Shown piece after piece: positions 34,627 through 43,688 of a stretch of DNA of 53,356 nt. Numbering within the stretch: position 1 is the first letter of the stretch; every line of letters starts with the position of its first letter. The stretch covers positions 1 to 53,356 of the forward strand of contig CANSEY010000029.1 of assembly GCA_947646015.1 (NCBI GenBank), given 5' to 3'. The position numbers and the translations under genes are program-made. This DNA comes from an uncultured Bacteroides sp. (GTDB lineage Bacteria; Bacteroidota; Bacteroidia; Bacteroidales; Bacteroidaceae). Below the pieces are notes generated by a model, which had not been told where the DNA came from, searched no databases, and saw nothing but the letters and a program-made list of their open reading frames with translations.

Positions 34627-35556
34627 TTAATTTATAGTAATGGTATTACTGTCTTCATCCCGTTGATAGGTGAACTTACATTTCAGTTGAAGCACCTTTA
34701 ATACGTGCTCTACACCGTCTCTGATACGAAATTTTCCGGTGAACCGTACATTTGCCAGGGACTCTTTTTCCAAAATGAATTTTACATCATAGTATAGACC
34801 TAACTGGCGGATAATTTCGTCCATGCGCGTATTGTCGAAATAAAGGATTCCTTGCATCCATAATGCCCGGTTCCACTCGCTGATACTCTCTTTCCGGAGT
34901 TGACCGGCTTTGCCGAATAACCGTTCGTTGGGTTGCAGTTTTACTTTCCTGCCGGTAGTGGTTTCGTTTACTTCTACCGAGCCTTTCAGCAAGACTGTTT
35001 CGAAAAAGTCCTGATCTTTATACATCATCACATTAAATTCGGTACCCAATACTCTTACTTCATATTCTTTGGCTTGTACGATGAAGGGTTTCTTTTCATT
35101 TTTTGCCACCTGGAAATAACCTTCACCGTCCAGTGTCACTCTACGCTCTTTCCGGTCGAAGTGGTCGGGAAACGTAAGTGTCGTATTTGAATTCAGGCAT
35201 ACTCGGGTTCCGTCACCTAATGTTAATTCTGCCCGTTGTCCTGATGGGACATGTATTGCTTTCAAATCAGGTGTATCTCTTCCTCTCTCCGGAGCCAGGA
35301 AATAAACAGAGGTAACTGCTATGAGGAAAATAGCGGCTATTTTAATGAACTCCCTGATGTAAGGAAGTGTCAGCCGTTTCTTTTTATCAACCGTTGCTGC
35401 CGGTTTCTCTTGCCAAAGGGTGATGTCGTGCAACTTTCTCAGGGCAAGATACTCACGCATATGTTGTGGATCGGTATCCAGCCATCGGACTACCATTTGC
35501 TTCTCTTCCGCACTGGCATCTCCTGTAAGATATCTGTTTAGTATCTCTTGATTCAT
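34627..35556 (-). CDS. FecR-family anti-sigma factor
   Basis: 309 residues. The N-terminal cytosolic part (LNRYLTGDASAEEKQMVVRWL) would hold the sigma factor. One membrane helix lies at about 70-88 (EFIKIAAIFLIAVTSVYFLA). The periplasmic FecR core contains IHVPSGQRAELTLGDGTRVC and VLGTEFNV. The last 75 residues match the DUF4974 domain (GILYFDNTRMDEIIRQLGLYYDV), which is related to STN domains. It passes the SusC signal to the ECF sigma factor encoded 94 bases upstream and is followed by susC after 151 bases. Confidence 0.94.
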   Translation of the reverse strand: MNQEILNRYLTGDASAEEKQMVVRWLDTDPQHMREYLALRKLHDITLWQEKPAATVDKKKRLTLPYIREFIKIAAIFLIAVTSVYFLAPERGRDTPDLKAIHVPSGQRAELTLGDGTRVCLNSNTTLTFPDHFDRKERRVTLDGEGYFQVAKNEKKPFIVQAKEYEVRVLGTEFNVMMYKDQDFFETVLLKGSVEVNETTTGRKVKLQPNERLFGKAGQLRKESISEWNRALWMQGILYFDNTRMDEIIRQLGLYYDVKFILEKESLANVRFTGKFRIRDGVEHVLKVLQLKCKFTYQRDEDSNTITIN

Positions 35557-35650
35557 AATTTATACGAGTTCTTGATGAACGTTTTTTGCTCCGTTACATC
35601 TATAAGACGATAGAAGTGAATACAACCCTAGTCTGTTTCTTGATTTTTTT

Positions 35651-36211
35651 TTAGTGGAAATAGAAAAAGAAGTAAAACAAGGGAAGATAATCTTTGAGTG
35701 AAATCCGGAATTCTTTAAGCGCCCTTGATATGTGATATTCCACTCCTTTGACTGTGATGCCCAGATTTTCAGCTATTTCCTTATTCATTTTATTCTCGAA
35801 ACGACTCATTTTAAAGACTTTTCGGGTTTGTTCCGGGAGTGTGCGTAGGGTGGCTTGGATAATTTGGTTAACTTCTTCGGAAAAAATCTCTGACGGGTCA
35901 CAAGCTTCCAGGCTGGATACACGAATGTCCAGTTCGCGAACATAAAGTTCACTCAACTCGGACATGGCATTCAGTTTGTTTTGTTCCAGACGTAAGTAAT
36001 CCAGTGATTTATTTTTCAGAATGGTGAGTAACATGGCCTGAGGGGAATTTATGATATCAGTTTTCAGTTTTTCCCACAATTTGATCAGTGCTTCGGCCGC
36101 AATGTCTTCTGCTACCTGTTCGTCGTGTATATACGATTTGGCAAACAAGAAAGACTTCCTGTAATAAAGAGTATAGAGAGCGTTAAAACTGTTGATATTT
36201 AAGTCGTCCAT
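35651..36211 (-). CDS. ECF-type RNA polymerase sigma factor
   Basis: 187 residues from ATG 36211. The open frame extends to 36412, but the extra 67 residues lack family similarity and overlap a promoter-like -7 box, so the shorter protein (MDDLNINSFNALYTLYYRKS) is preferred. Sigma region 2 is LYYRKSFLFAKSYIHDEQVAEDIAAEALIKLW; region 4 is RTLPEQTRKVFKMSRFENKMNKEIAENLGITVKGVEYHISRALK. The hydrophobic C-terminus (LPLFYFFFYFH) is odd but seen in relatives. It should direct transcription of the SusC/D-GH31-GH36 genes when released by the anti-sigma factor. Confidence 0.93.
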   Translation of the reverse strand: MDDLNINSFNALYTLYYRKSFLFAKSYIHDEQVAEDIAAEALIKLWEKLKTDIINSPQAMLLTILKNKSLDYLRLEQNKLNAMSELSELYVRELDIRVSSLEACDPSEIFSEEVNQIIQATLRTLPEQTRKVFKMSRFENKMNKEIAENLGITVKGVEYHISRALKEFRISLKDYLPLFYFFFYFH

Positions 36212-36380
36212 TCTTGTATACTGTGTTCCGGGATATTTTTCTGTATGATCTAAAAGTGCCGCAAGGTATGAAAAAAAAAGCAAAAGAGGATTAATAGTTG
36301 TGAGTATTTCTGTTTTGCTTCTTTTCCGGGGATGTTGTCTGCTATCGTATGTTTTACTTGCTCTTCTTTTATAGTGTCCG

Positions 36381-36388
36381 CAAATGTA
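36381..36388 (-). promoter_or_regulatory. Candidate -7 box TACATTTG for the ECF sigma gene
   Basis: Perfect TAnnTTTG on the minus strand. A transcript from here would have a leader of about 160 bases before the start at 36211. Confidence 0.45.
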
Positions 36389-36538
36389 GGTGAGGTGTTC
36401 GTTGTCGAACATCTTTTTTCTTCTTAAAATCTTTGATTATTACGAGGTTATGTTTTTGGCACATTACTTGTATAACAATGAAGGAGTGAGTTGTCCGGTC
36501 GTGGTATAGCTCATTCTTAGATTGTAATTTTGATTGGT

Positions 36539-36573
36539 AAAGGGTGGAATGGGAATTTCGCCCTTTATTTTTT
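36539..36573 (+). terminator. Orphan plus-strand terminator
   Basis: A 12-bp stem with wobble pairs (36539-36550 with 36555-36566) and a GGGA loop is followed by ATTTTTT on the plus strand. No plus-strand gene precedes it, so it may end an antisense or small RNA, or insulate the exporter operon. Confidence 0.55.
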
Positions 36574-36589
36574 GTATGGCCTGAAAGGT

Positions 36590-36627
36590 GATAAAAAATA
36601 AGGGTAGAACTATTGTTCCACCCTTAT
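36590..36627 (-). terminator. Terminator of the exporter operon
   Basis: Stem ATAAGGGT/ACCCTTAT (36598-36605 with 36620-36627) plus GAAC/GTTC (36607-36610 with 36615-36618), followed on the minus strand by a T-run. It is placed just after the TolC-like gene stop. Confidence 0.85.
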
Positions 36628-36651
36628 CACTTACAATAATAACAACTTCTC

Positions 36652-37974
36652 TTACTCAATGGGCTGTCCTTTGTAAAAGTCCAGAATCTTTGTACGGAAC
36701 AGATAGTCATATTTGGCCTGAATCCGGTCGGACAATGCCTTAGTCAGATTTAGTTTGGATTCATTGTACTCGACCGAGGTCGCTTTTCCATTGTCGAACT
36801 TTTCACTCATCAGGCGGAAGGACTCTTGGCTGGCTTCTACTGCCGATTCACTTGACTTAAACTTGCTCTCAGCAGCTATGGCATTGTACCATGCTTGTTG
36901 GATTTCTTTATATAATACCTTCTTGGTATTGTCCAGTTGCAATGCCAGATTGGTTTGTTGCAGGCGTGCAGTGCGTACACGGTTGCGAGTGGCCAGGCGA
37001 TTGAATAAAGGTATGTTCAGACTGAATCCGGCATATTTATTCAGGTTGTTCTTCATTTGGTTGCCAAAATTTGAACCGGCGTTACCATTTACCGTATAGA
37101 AGTTTGTACCTAATCCTGCAGAGAAGGACAATTGCGGATAGTAACTGCTTTTTGCTATGCGGACATTCTTTTCGCTACCTTCAAGACGATATTCGGCTGC
37201 TTTGATGCCCGGTTTGTAGAGCATGGCCTGGTTATAGATTTCGTCGGGTGAAGTAAGGGGAGAGAATTCCAACTCCGTATCCGGTGTGGCAAGTGAGAAG
37301 TTCTCCGGAGTCGGAAGTTCAAGCAATTGACTTAAATCGAGTAGAGCTAACCGGTAATTGTTGTCAGCCTGTACCGCACTCATCTCATCTTGTGCAACGC
37401 GGGCTTTGGCTTCGGCAACTTCGGCGGGAGAAGCTTTTCCTACTTCATGCAATCGTGTGATGCGGCTCAGTTGTTCTTTGCTGAGTCCTACCTGACTTTG
37501 TGCCACTTTGCTTAACTCTTGATTAAAAAGCACTTGCAGGTAAGCGGAAGTGACATTGATTGCCAAATCTTCTTTTGCTTTATTCAGGTCTTCGATTGCT
37601 GCTTTCAGGTTTAGTTTGGTAAGTGCATACTGGTTCGGTAATTCCAGACCGGTGAATAACGGAATATTTGTACCCAGGCTGAAGCTACTGCTACCGCTGT
37701 TGATATCATTATAGGTGTTATCTACCGGCGATGCTGTACGTCCCCAACTCCAATTTTGCGAAGCACTGCCGCTAAGGTTGGGTAAGCGTGCCCATTTGGC
37801 GGTATTCACCTCCACTTTACTCTGTTCGGCCGAGTTTGCCGTTTGTTGCACATTGATATTATGCTCAATGGCATAATCGATACACCGGCGTAAAGTCCAT
37901 CCTTCCTGTGCCTGTGCAGTGTAAGCTGACAGTCCGGTCAGTATCAATAAGTTGATCAATATTTTATTTCTCAT
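36652..37974 (-). CDS. TolC-family outer-membrane efflux protein
   Basis: 440 residues from MRNKILINLLI; an ATG three codons earlier is also possible. The signal peptide ends near AYTAQAQ. Two repeated halves of the outer-membrane efflux fold are recognisable: WTLRRCIDYAIEHNINVQQ begins the first, and a second with AEYRLEGSEKNVRIAKSSYYPQLSFSAGLG follows. Long coiled-coil helices include LHEVGKASPAEVAEAKARVAQDEM. It forms the trimeric exit duct of the tripartite exporter and is the final gene of that operon, 48 bases after the adaptor gene. Confidence 0.93.
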   Translation of the reverse strand: MRNKILINLLILTGLSAYTAQAQEGWTLRRCIDYAIEHNINVQQTANSAEQSKVEVNTAKWARLPNLSGSASQNWSWGRTASPVDNTYNDINSGSSSFSLGTNIPLFTGLELPNQYALTKLNLKAAIEDLNKAKEDLAINVTSAYLQVLFNQELSKVAQSQVGLSKEQLSRITRLHEVGKASPAEVAEAKARVAQDEMSAVQADNNYRLALLDLSQLLELPTPENFSLATPDTELEFSPLTSPDEIYNQAMLYKPGIKAAEYRLEGSEKNVRIAKSSYYPQLSFSAGLGTNFYTVNGNAGSNFGNQMKNNLNKYAGFSLNIPLFNRLATRNRVRTARLQQTNLALQLDNTKKVLYKEIQQAWYNAIAAESKFKSSESAVEASQESFRLMSEKFDNGKATSVEYNESKLNLTKALSDRIQAKYDYLFRTKILDFYKGQPIE

Positions 37975-38022
37975 ATTATGCATTGTTGGTGATTCATACT
38001 TTCCCTATATTATACGAGAGGT

Positions 38023-39123
38023 TTATTTGTCTTTCTTTTCCGAAGCTCTTACTTTTTCCTTTCCGGTCAGACCTTCCTTGATTTCCAGTTTGATACCGTC
38101 ACTCATGCCGGTTTTGATCTGGCGGCGTTCAAACTTCTGTTCGGGTATACTATCGGTCATTACCCATACAAACGTACTGTCGCCACTGAATTCGATAATG
38201 CCTTCGGGAACTGCCAGAACTTTTTGCGCACGTTGAAGCACGATTTCTGCATTGGCGGAATATCCGGAACGGATTTGTACAGAGTCCGGTGCATGAACGG
38301 CCGCTTTAATTTCGAACTGATTGGCTCCGTTCTCTTCTACACCTTTCGGAGAAATATATTCCAGTTCGGCATCGAATGTAAGATTTTGTAAAGCTCCGAT
38401 AGTCAGTTTCACCGGCATACCTTCATGGATACGTCCCACTTCTGTTTCGTCAATCTTGCCTTTGAAGATCAGATCGTTCATATTGGCTACTGTGGCAATA
38501 GTCGTACCGTCATTAAACGTATTACTCATGATTACCGAGTTACCTACTTTGATCGGTACGTCCAGAATCAATCCGTCGATGGTCGAACGAATCAGCGTAC
38601 TGCTGAAGGAAGCGCTGTTTTTGGTGATACCTTCTTTGATAATCTCCAGTGCATCTTTTGCAGTTTGCAATTCTTCACGTGCTTTCTTTATTTCTACTTC
38701 GCTTTTTTCGTAATCTTCTCTGCTGATTAACTTGTCGTTATAAAGCTTCTTGATACGTTCATGATCTGTTTCGGCTTGCGCGGTACTGATCTCTGCCACA
38801 CGTACACGGCTCTCGGCTGAGTTCAATTGTCCCAGTTCCGGGATGACTTTTACTTTAGCGATTACTTCACCTTGCTTAATGGTCTGCCCGGCCTCTTTGT
38901 ATACTTCGGATATGATACCCGATATTTGCGGTTTAATGAGTACTTCGTCTCGCGGCTCTACTTTGCCGGTGGCAACCGTAGTCTTTTCCAGATCCGCAAT
39001 CTCCGGGGTAACGGTTTCATATACGGTTGTTTTAGGCTTTGATTTCTGGTACAGGAAAATGAATGTCCCAATGAAGATGGCGGCTACCACTACCAGTAAT
39101 GTAATTTTCAGATACTTTTTCAT
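38023..39123 (-). CDS. HlyD/MacA-type periplasmic adaptor
   Basis: 366 residues. An N-terminal membrane anchor (LLVVVAAIFIGTFIFLYQK) is followed by a lipoyl half-motif (VATGKVEPRDEVLIKPQISGIISEVYKEAG), a coiled-coil hairpin (about 105-160), the second lipoyl half (LIRSTIDGLILDVPIKVGNSV) and beta-barrel domains. It links the MacB-like permeases in the inner membrane to the TolC-like duct. It lies between the second permease gene (108-base gap) and the TolC gene. The overall architecture resembles MacA of macrolide or peptide exporters, but the cargo is unknown. Confidence 0.93.
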   Translation of the reverse strand: MKKYLKITLLVVVAAIFIGTFIFLYQKSKPKTTVYETVTPEIADLEKTTVATGKVEPRDEVLIKPQISGIISEVYKEAGQTIKQGEVIAKVKVIPELGQLNSAESRVRVAEISTAQAETDHERIKKLYNDKLISREDYEKSEVEIKKAREELQTAKDALEIIKEGITKNSASFSSTLIRSTIDGLILDVPIKVGNSVIMSNTFNDGTTIATVANMNDLIFKGKIDETEVGRIHEGMPVKLTIGALQNLTFDAELEYISPKGVEENGANQFEIKAAVHAPDSVQIRSGYSANAEIVLQRAQKVLAVPEGIIEFSGDSTFVWVMTDSIPEQKFERRQIKTGMSDGIKLEIKEGLTGKEKVRASEKKDK

Positions 39124-39231
39124 CTTGTTTTATATTTTGAATTATTATTTTCTATCTTGACTGTGTATTCTTTGTTAACCGATGCTGTCTTGTCGTCCTT
39201 TTTTGTGCGGGAGACAGAGAAAGATCGTACT

Positions 39232-40476
39232 TTATTCATCCCTGATAGCTTCTATCGGTCGGATAGCCATTGCCCTGTAAGCGGGTGCCAGTCCGGCGAG
39301 TAGTCCCAGCGTCACCAGTAACAGGCAGGTTCCGATAGCCATACCAAAAGACACCTGGAAGTGGGAATAATGGTCCTTACCGGAGTTGACGCCTATTTCC
39401 ATTAATTGCAGGATCAGTACACCAAAAGAGATGCCGGCCATGCCTGCAATGGTAGTCAATACCATACTTTCTGATAAAATCTGTTGTAAAATGTCTTTCG
39501 GACGGGCACCGATGGCACGCCGGATACCTATTTCGGTGGTCCGTTCCTTCACGGTCACCATCATGATGTTCGATACACCGATAGCCCCTGCCAGCAGAGT
39601 GCCCAAGCCTACCATCCAGATCAATACATGGATACCGGTAAACAGATTATCCATCATTGAGAACATGGCCTCCGCATTCAGTTTCATAACTGCCTGTTTG
39701 TCATCCGGCGATATATAATGGGCCTCTTTAAGGATGGCTTCTATCTCCGGTTCAAGGTCGCTTACCTTTTTCCCCGGTTTCACGGTATAGCATATCACGT
39801 CGATACGTTTTCCCATGTTGTAGGCTTGCTGCATCGTACTGAAAGGTAGCACAACGGCTTCCGAAGCCCGGCCCTGGATGTTCATGTTTCCTTCGGACAC
39901 ACACATGCCTATCACCTGATAATAAATGCCGTCTACCCGTACATATTTACCACAAGGATCTTCGCCCGGGTTGAAAAGGCTCTCGTAAACACGTTTGCCG
40001 ATAACGCACACTTTGCGTCCCTCGCGTACGTCTACGTCGTTGATAAATCTTCCGTAAGCCATATCCTGGTTTTCAATCTTTGCATAGTCCGGATAAAGCC
40101 CTTTCACGCTGCAATCGTACTTTTTCTCTCCATAAATGGCTGTCGATCCCCAGCGGGCTATCGATGGAGTGATTACATCGATGTCTTTTACTTTTTTGCG
40201 GATTCGTTCAATATCTGCGTTTTCAATATCCCAATAGCGTCCTTTGCGGAATCCCTTGTAAGCCTCTCCTGTCTTTTGTGAGGCCATGAAACCCGAGTTG
40301 GTTGCGAAGCCTTCAAATTCGGCTTGCATCATCTCCTGCATTCCTTGTCCGCCTCCCATCAGGGCCACCAGCATGAAGATGCCCCAGAATACTCCGAATG
40401 CCGTCAGCAGGCTTCGTGTTTTGTTTCTTGTTATCGTGACGAGGATTTCCTCGCACGTATCCATATCTACTCTCAT
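39232..40476 (-). CDS. MacB-type ABC transporter permease (second copy)
   Basis: About 414 residues from ATG 40476 (MRVDMDTCEEILVTITRNKT). A TTG six bases upstream could also start it and would overlap the previous stop. Layout: first membrane helix (LTAFGVFWGIFMLVALMGGG), a large MacB-type periplasmic core (about 50-270), then three helices of the FtsX domain (LIWMVGLGTLLAGAIGVSNI with MVTVKERTTEIGIRRAIGA). It likely pairs with the adjacent permease as a heterodimer, because both genes belong to the same operon with one ATPase. Confidence 0.92.
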   Translation of the reverse strand: MRVDMDTCEEILVTITRNKTRSLLTAFGVFWGIFMLVALMGGGQGMQEMMQAEFEGFATNSGFMASQKTGEAYKGFRKGRYWDIENADIERIRKKVKDIDVITPSIARWGSTAIYGEKKYDCSVKGLYPDYAKIENQDMAYGRFINDVDVREGRKVCVIGKRVYESLFNPGEDPCGKYVRVDGIYYQVIGMCVSEGNMNIQGRASEAVVLPFSTMQQAYNMGKRIDVICYTVKPGKKVSDLEPEIEAILKEAHYISPDDKQAVMKLNAEAMFSMMDNLFTGIHVLIWMVGLGTLLAGAIGVSNIMMVTVKERTTEIGIRRAIGARPKDILQQILSESMVLTTIAGMAGISFGVLILQLMEIGVNSGKDHYSHFQVSFGMAIGTCLLLVTLGLLAGLAPAYRAMAIRPIEAIRDE

Positions 40477-40478
40477 AA

Positions 40479-41738
40479 TCAATCTGCTCTAAGTGCTTCA
40501 ATAGGTCTGATACTCACTGCTTTCTTTGCCGGGAAGAATCCTGCCAGTGTTCCTGCAACGACCAAGGTCAGCGTGGCTTGTATGGCAATGCTGATATCCA
40601 CCGTCGGATTCAGGAATACGGTTTCCGAAAACATTCCTACATCTACGGTTTGTTCTCCGGCCACTTTATTCATCCATTCGGTAGCGGCGATTCCGGCTAC
40701 CATCCCGATGTATCCGAATAGTGTTGTGATGGTCACGCTTTCCACGATTATCAACCACAGGATAGAGAATGGTTTGGCACCCAATGCTTTGCGGATACCG
40801 AACTCGCGTGTCCTCTCTTTTACTGTGATCAGCATAATGTTCGATACGCCTACGATACCACTCAGTAATGTGAAGATACCGATCACCCAGATGGCTGTAC
40901 GCAAGATGCCCATAGCGTTTTGTGACTGTAGATAATTGGTAAAACGGTTCCATATCCACAGTGCGCTGTTGTCCGATGGGTCAAAGCGGTGTTTGGCGCC
41001 CATTACTTTGCGATAGGCTGCCTCGAATGCTTCGTTTGTTTCAATGGTGGTGAGCCCTTTGGTGGTGAAAGTCAGGTTATTCAGTTTATCACCTTTGTTG
41101 TAGATTACTTGTAAGGTGGAGAAAGGAATATAAGCCTCGCTGCTTCCCTGATCGCCCGGATCGGTGTAAAGGCCTACGACTTGATAAGAGACTCCACCGG
41201 CATTTACAAACTTTCCGATAGGTTCTGTTTTGCTTTTTCCGAAAAGGATTTCAGCCGTTTTGGTATGCAGTACAATTACTTTCCGTCGTTCTTTGAGATC
41301 GATGTCATTGATGAACCGTCCGTCTGTCGATTTTACGGATTCCACTTCGGTAAAGTTCGGATACACACCTTCCAGTGAAAGGTTAACGTACTCCTGTCCG
41401 TAACTCAGGTTTACATTACTTTGCCATTGGCTGGCACCTACACTGATGATGTTGTCGCTGAAGTGCTCCATGGTGGCATCCAGGTCCTTATTGTCCAACT
41501 GGATGCGTCGTCCTTCTTTTAATCCGTCGTAAGGTTTCCCTGTCCATCCCGGATATATTTTTATGGAGTTCAGCGCCCGTGCTGATGATGACTTTTCAAA
41601 AGCATGGATCAGTCCGTTTCCGGCTCCCAACAGCACTATCAGCATGAAGATGCCCCATGCTACGGCGAATCCGGTCAGTAACGTACGGAGTTTGTTCCGC
41701 TTGATGGTACCGTATATTTCTTGCCAAATGTCAATCAT
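40479..41738 (-). CDS. MacB-type ABC transporter permease (first copy)
   Basis: 419 residues. First helix LLTGFAVAWGIFMLIVLLGAGNG, a periplasmic MacB core domain with EGVYPNFTEVESVKSTDGRFIND, and the FtsX helices around WVIGIFTLLSGIVGVSNIMLI followed by the coupling segment VKERTREFGIRKALGAKP. It is clearly paralogous to the next gene but diverged throughout, so the two probably form a two-subunit channel. The gene begins 14 bases after the ATPase gene, with almost no gap to the second permease. Confidence 0.92.
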   Translation of the reverse strand: MIDIWQEIYGTIKRNKLRTLLTGFAVAWGIFMLIVLLGAGNGLIHAFEKSSSARALNSIKIYPGWTGKPYDGLKEGRRIQLDNKDLDATMEHFSDNIISVGASQWQSNVNLSYGQEYVNLSLEGVYPNFTEVESVKSTDGRFINDIDLKERRKVIVLHTKTAEILFGKSKTEPIGKFVNAGGVSYQVVGLYTDPGDQGSSEAYIPFSTLQVIYNKGDKLNNLTFTTKGLTTIETNEAFEAAYRKVMGAKHRFDPSDNSALWIWNRFTNYLQSQNAMGILRTAIWVIGIFTLLSGIVGVSNIMLITVKERTREFGIRKALGAKPFSILWLIIVESVTITTLFGYIGMVAGIAATEWMNKVAGEQTVDVGMFSETVFLNPTVDISIAIQATLTLVVAGTLAGFFPAKKAVSIRPIEALRAD

Positions 41739-41752
41739 ATTTATATCTGTTT

Positions 41753-42469
41753 TTATTTCATGTATCCATCCTTGCCGAATGGTGAGGCATCATGATTCAG
41801 GTTCTCTTCAATCCGTTCGATTATACCATCCTTGATGTGGATAATTTTATCTGTCTGATTGGCAACTCCACTTTCGTGGGTGACTACGACAATGGTCATT
41901 CCGGTCTTGTGCAGGTCTTTCAGTATTTGCATCACCTCTACGGACGTCTTACTGTCCAATGCACCGGTAGGTTCGTCGGCCAGAATAATCTGAGGCTGTG
42001 TAATCAAGGCACGGGCAATGGCTACACGTTGTTTCTGACCTCCACTCATTTCATTGGGCATGTGATGTGCCCAATCCTTGAGTCCCAGCTTGTCGAGGTA
42101 CTCCATGGCCATGGCATTACGTTTTTTCCGGCTTACTCCCTGGTAAAACAGAGGTAGTGCGACGTTTTCCACTGCATTTTTAAATGAAATCAGGTTGAAT
42201 GACTGGAAGATGAAACCGATCATCCGGTTGCGGTATTCCGCGGATTTAGTTTCGCTCAGGTCCTTAATCAGCACGTTGTTGAGGTAATACTCTCCGTTAT
42301 CGTAATTATCCAATATACCTAGTATATTGAGTAAAGTAGACTTGCCGGAACCTGATGCTCCCATGATGGAAACGAATTCACCCCGCTCGATGTCGAGATT
42401 GATGCCTTTGAGTACATGGAGTGGGGCTCCGTTGTTGTAGGTTTTGTTAATGTCTTTTAAGTGTATCAC
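41753..42469 (-). CDS. ABC transporter ATP-binding protein (MacB/LolD type)
   Basis: 238 residues. Walker A GASGSGKST near residue 37, Q-loop in GFIFQSFNLI, signature MSGGQKQRVAIARAL, Walker B IILADEPTGALD, and the H-loop histidine in VVVTHESG. It powers the two adjacent permeases and belongs to the subfamily using mechanotransmission rather than transmembrane transport. First gene of the exporter operon: the upstream gap of about 180 bases to the divergent ROK kinase gene must hold both promoters. Confidence 0.95.
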   Translation of the reverse strand: MIHLKDINKTYNNGAPLHVLKGINLDIERGEFVSIMGASGSGKSTLLNILGILDNYDNGEYYLNNVLIKDLSETKSAEYRNRMIGFIFQSFNLISFKNAVENVALPLFYQGVSRKKRNAMAMEYLDKLGLKDWAHHMPNEMSGGQKQRVAIARALITQPQIILADEPTGALDSKTSVEVMQILKDLHKTGMTIVVVTHESGVANQTDKIIHIKDGIIERIEENLNHDASPFGKDGYMK

Positions 42470-42647
42470 AGTTTCATCTATTTAGTTTCAAATTTCTTAT
42501 GATTTGTTCTATTAGACGTACGGCTGATACGAAAAGTTGCAAACGAAGTGAACTTTTTTAAAAAAAGATTTTGTAGACTCAATCTTCTTTACGTAATTTG
42601 TGTGCAATAAACATTTAATATTAACTAACCCTTTAAATAAGAGTATC

Positions 42648-43628
42648 ATGAATTCAAGCATGGAGAAGCCCTATGTGGTGGGTATTGACATTGGCGGAAC
42701 AAACACTGTCTTTGGAATTGTTGACGCGCGCGGAACTATTATAGCAAGCGGTGCAGTGAAAACTCAAGTATATCCTACAGTAGAAGAATATGCAGATGAA
42801 GTATGCAAAAATCTTCTGCCGTTGATTATCGCAAATGGCGGGGTGGATAAAATAAAGGGTATCGGCATTGGCGCTCCTAATGGGAACTATTATACCGGAA
42901 CCATTGAATTTGCTCCTAACTTGCCTTGGAAAGGTGTATTGCCGTTGGCTTCTATGTTCGAAGAACGCTTGGGTATACCGACTGCCTTGACAAACGATGC
43001 TAATGCTGCCGCAGTGGGCGAAATGACTTACGGAGCTGCCCGCGGTATGAAAGATTTTATCATGATTACTCTGGGAACAGGTGTCGGTAGTGGTATCGTT
43101 ATCAACGGACAGGTGGTTTACGGTCATGACGGTTTTGCAGGCGAACTCGGTCACGTGATTGTTCGTCGTGACGGACGTATCTGTGGTTGCGGACGCAAGG
43201 GCTGTCTGGAAACTTACTGCTCGGCTACAGGTGTGGCACGCACTGCACGCGAATTCCTCGCTGCACGTACCGATGCCAGCTTGTTGCGTAATATCCCGGC
43301 TGAGAGCATTGTATCGAAAGACGTATACGATGCAGCCGTACAGGGAGATAAACTGGCTCAGGAGATTTTCGAATTTACAGGTAATATTCTGGGTGAAGCA
43401 TTGGCAGACGCTATTGCTTTCTCGAGTCCGGAAGCTATTATCCTGTTCGGTGGTTTGGCAAAATCGGGTGATTACATTATGAAGCCGATTATGAAAGCCA
43501 TGGAGAATAACCTTCTGAACATTTACAAAGGTAAAGCAAAATTGCTCGTTTCTGAGTTGAAGGACTCTGACGCTGCTGTGCTGGGTGCCAGTGCATTGGC
43601 TTGGGAACTGAAAGACTTGAGAGACTAA
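42648..43628 (+). CDS. ROK-family sugar kinase (glucokinase-like)
   Basis: 326 residues from ATG 42648; the open frame extends to a GTG at 42600, but that stretch has no family similarity. The ATP phosphate motif is VGIDIGGTNTVFGIVD, the catalytic aspartate lies in LTNDANAAAVGE, and the ROK signature includes GELGHVIVRRDGRICGCGRKGCLETYCS, where CGCGxxGC is the zinc-binding cluster. It phosphorylates glucose or a related hexose such as N-acetylglucosamine in the cytosol. No DNA-binding domain is present, so it is an enzyme and not a NagC-type repressor. A strong terminator follows. Confidence 0.93.
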   Translation: MNSSMEKPYVVGIDIGGTNTVFGIVDARGTIIASGAVKTQVYPTVEEYADEVCKNLLPLIIANGGVDKIKGIGIGAPNGNYYTGTIEFAPNLPWKGVLPLASMFEERLGIPTALTNDANAAAVGEMTYGAARGMKDFIMITLGTGVGSGIVINGQVVYGHDGFAGELGHVIVRRDGRICGCGRKGCLETYCSATGVARTAREFLAARTDASLLRNIPAESIVSKDVYDAAVQGDKLAQEIFEFTGNILGEALADAIAFSSPEAIILFGGLAKSGDYIMKPIMKAMENNLLNIYKGKAKLLVSELKDSDAAVLGASALAWELKDLRD

Positions 43629-43657
43629 ACGCCCTATTAAAGTGATTATTTAGCGAG

Positions 43658-43688
43658 AGCTCCGGAAGTCATTCCGGAGCTTTTTTTT
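43658..43688 (+). terminator. Terminator of the ROK kinase gene
   Basis: A perfect 10-bp GC-rich stem (43658-43667 with 43672-43681) with loop GTCA, followed by a run of eight Ts. Confidence 0.95.

Noticed and set aside
24889-36211. Reading the sigma/anti-sigma locus as an iron-uptake (Fec) system
   Set aside because: The transporter has SusC features and is followed by SusD and glycosidases, so a glycan locus fits and a siderophore system does not.
36212-36412. N-terminal extension of the ECF sigma factor
   Set aside because: No family similarity before MDDLNIN, and a -7 box lies within the extension.
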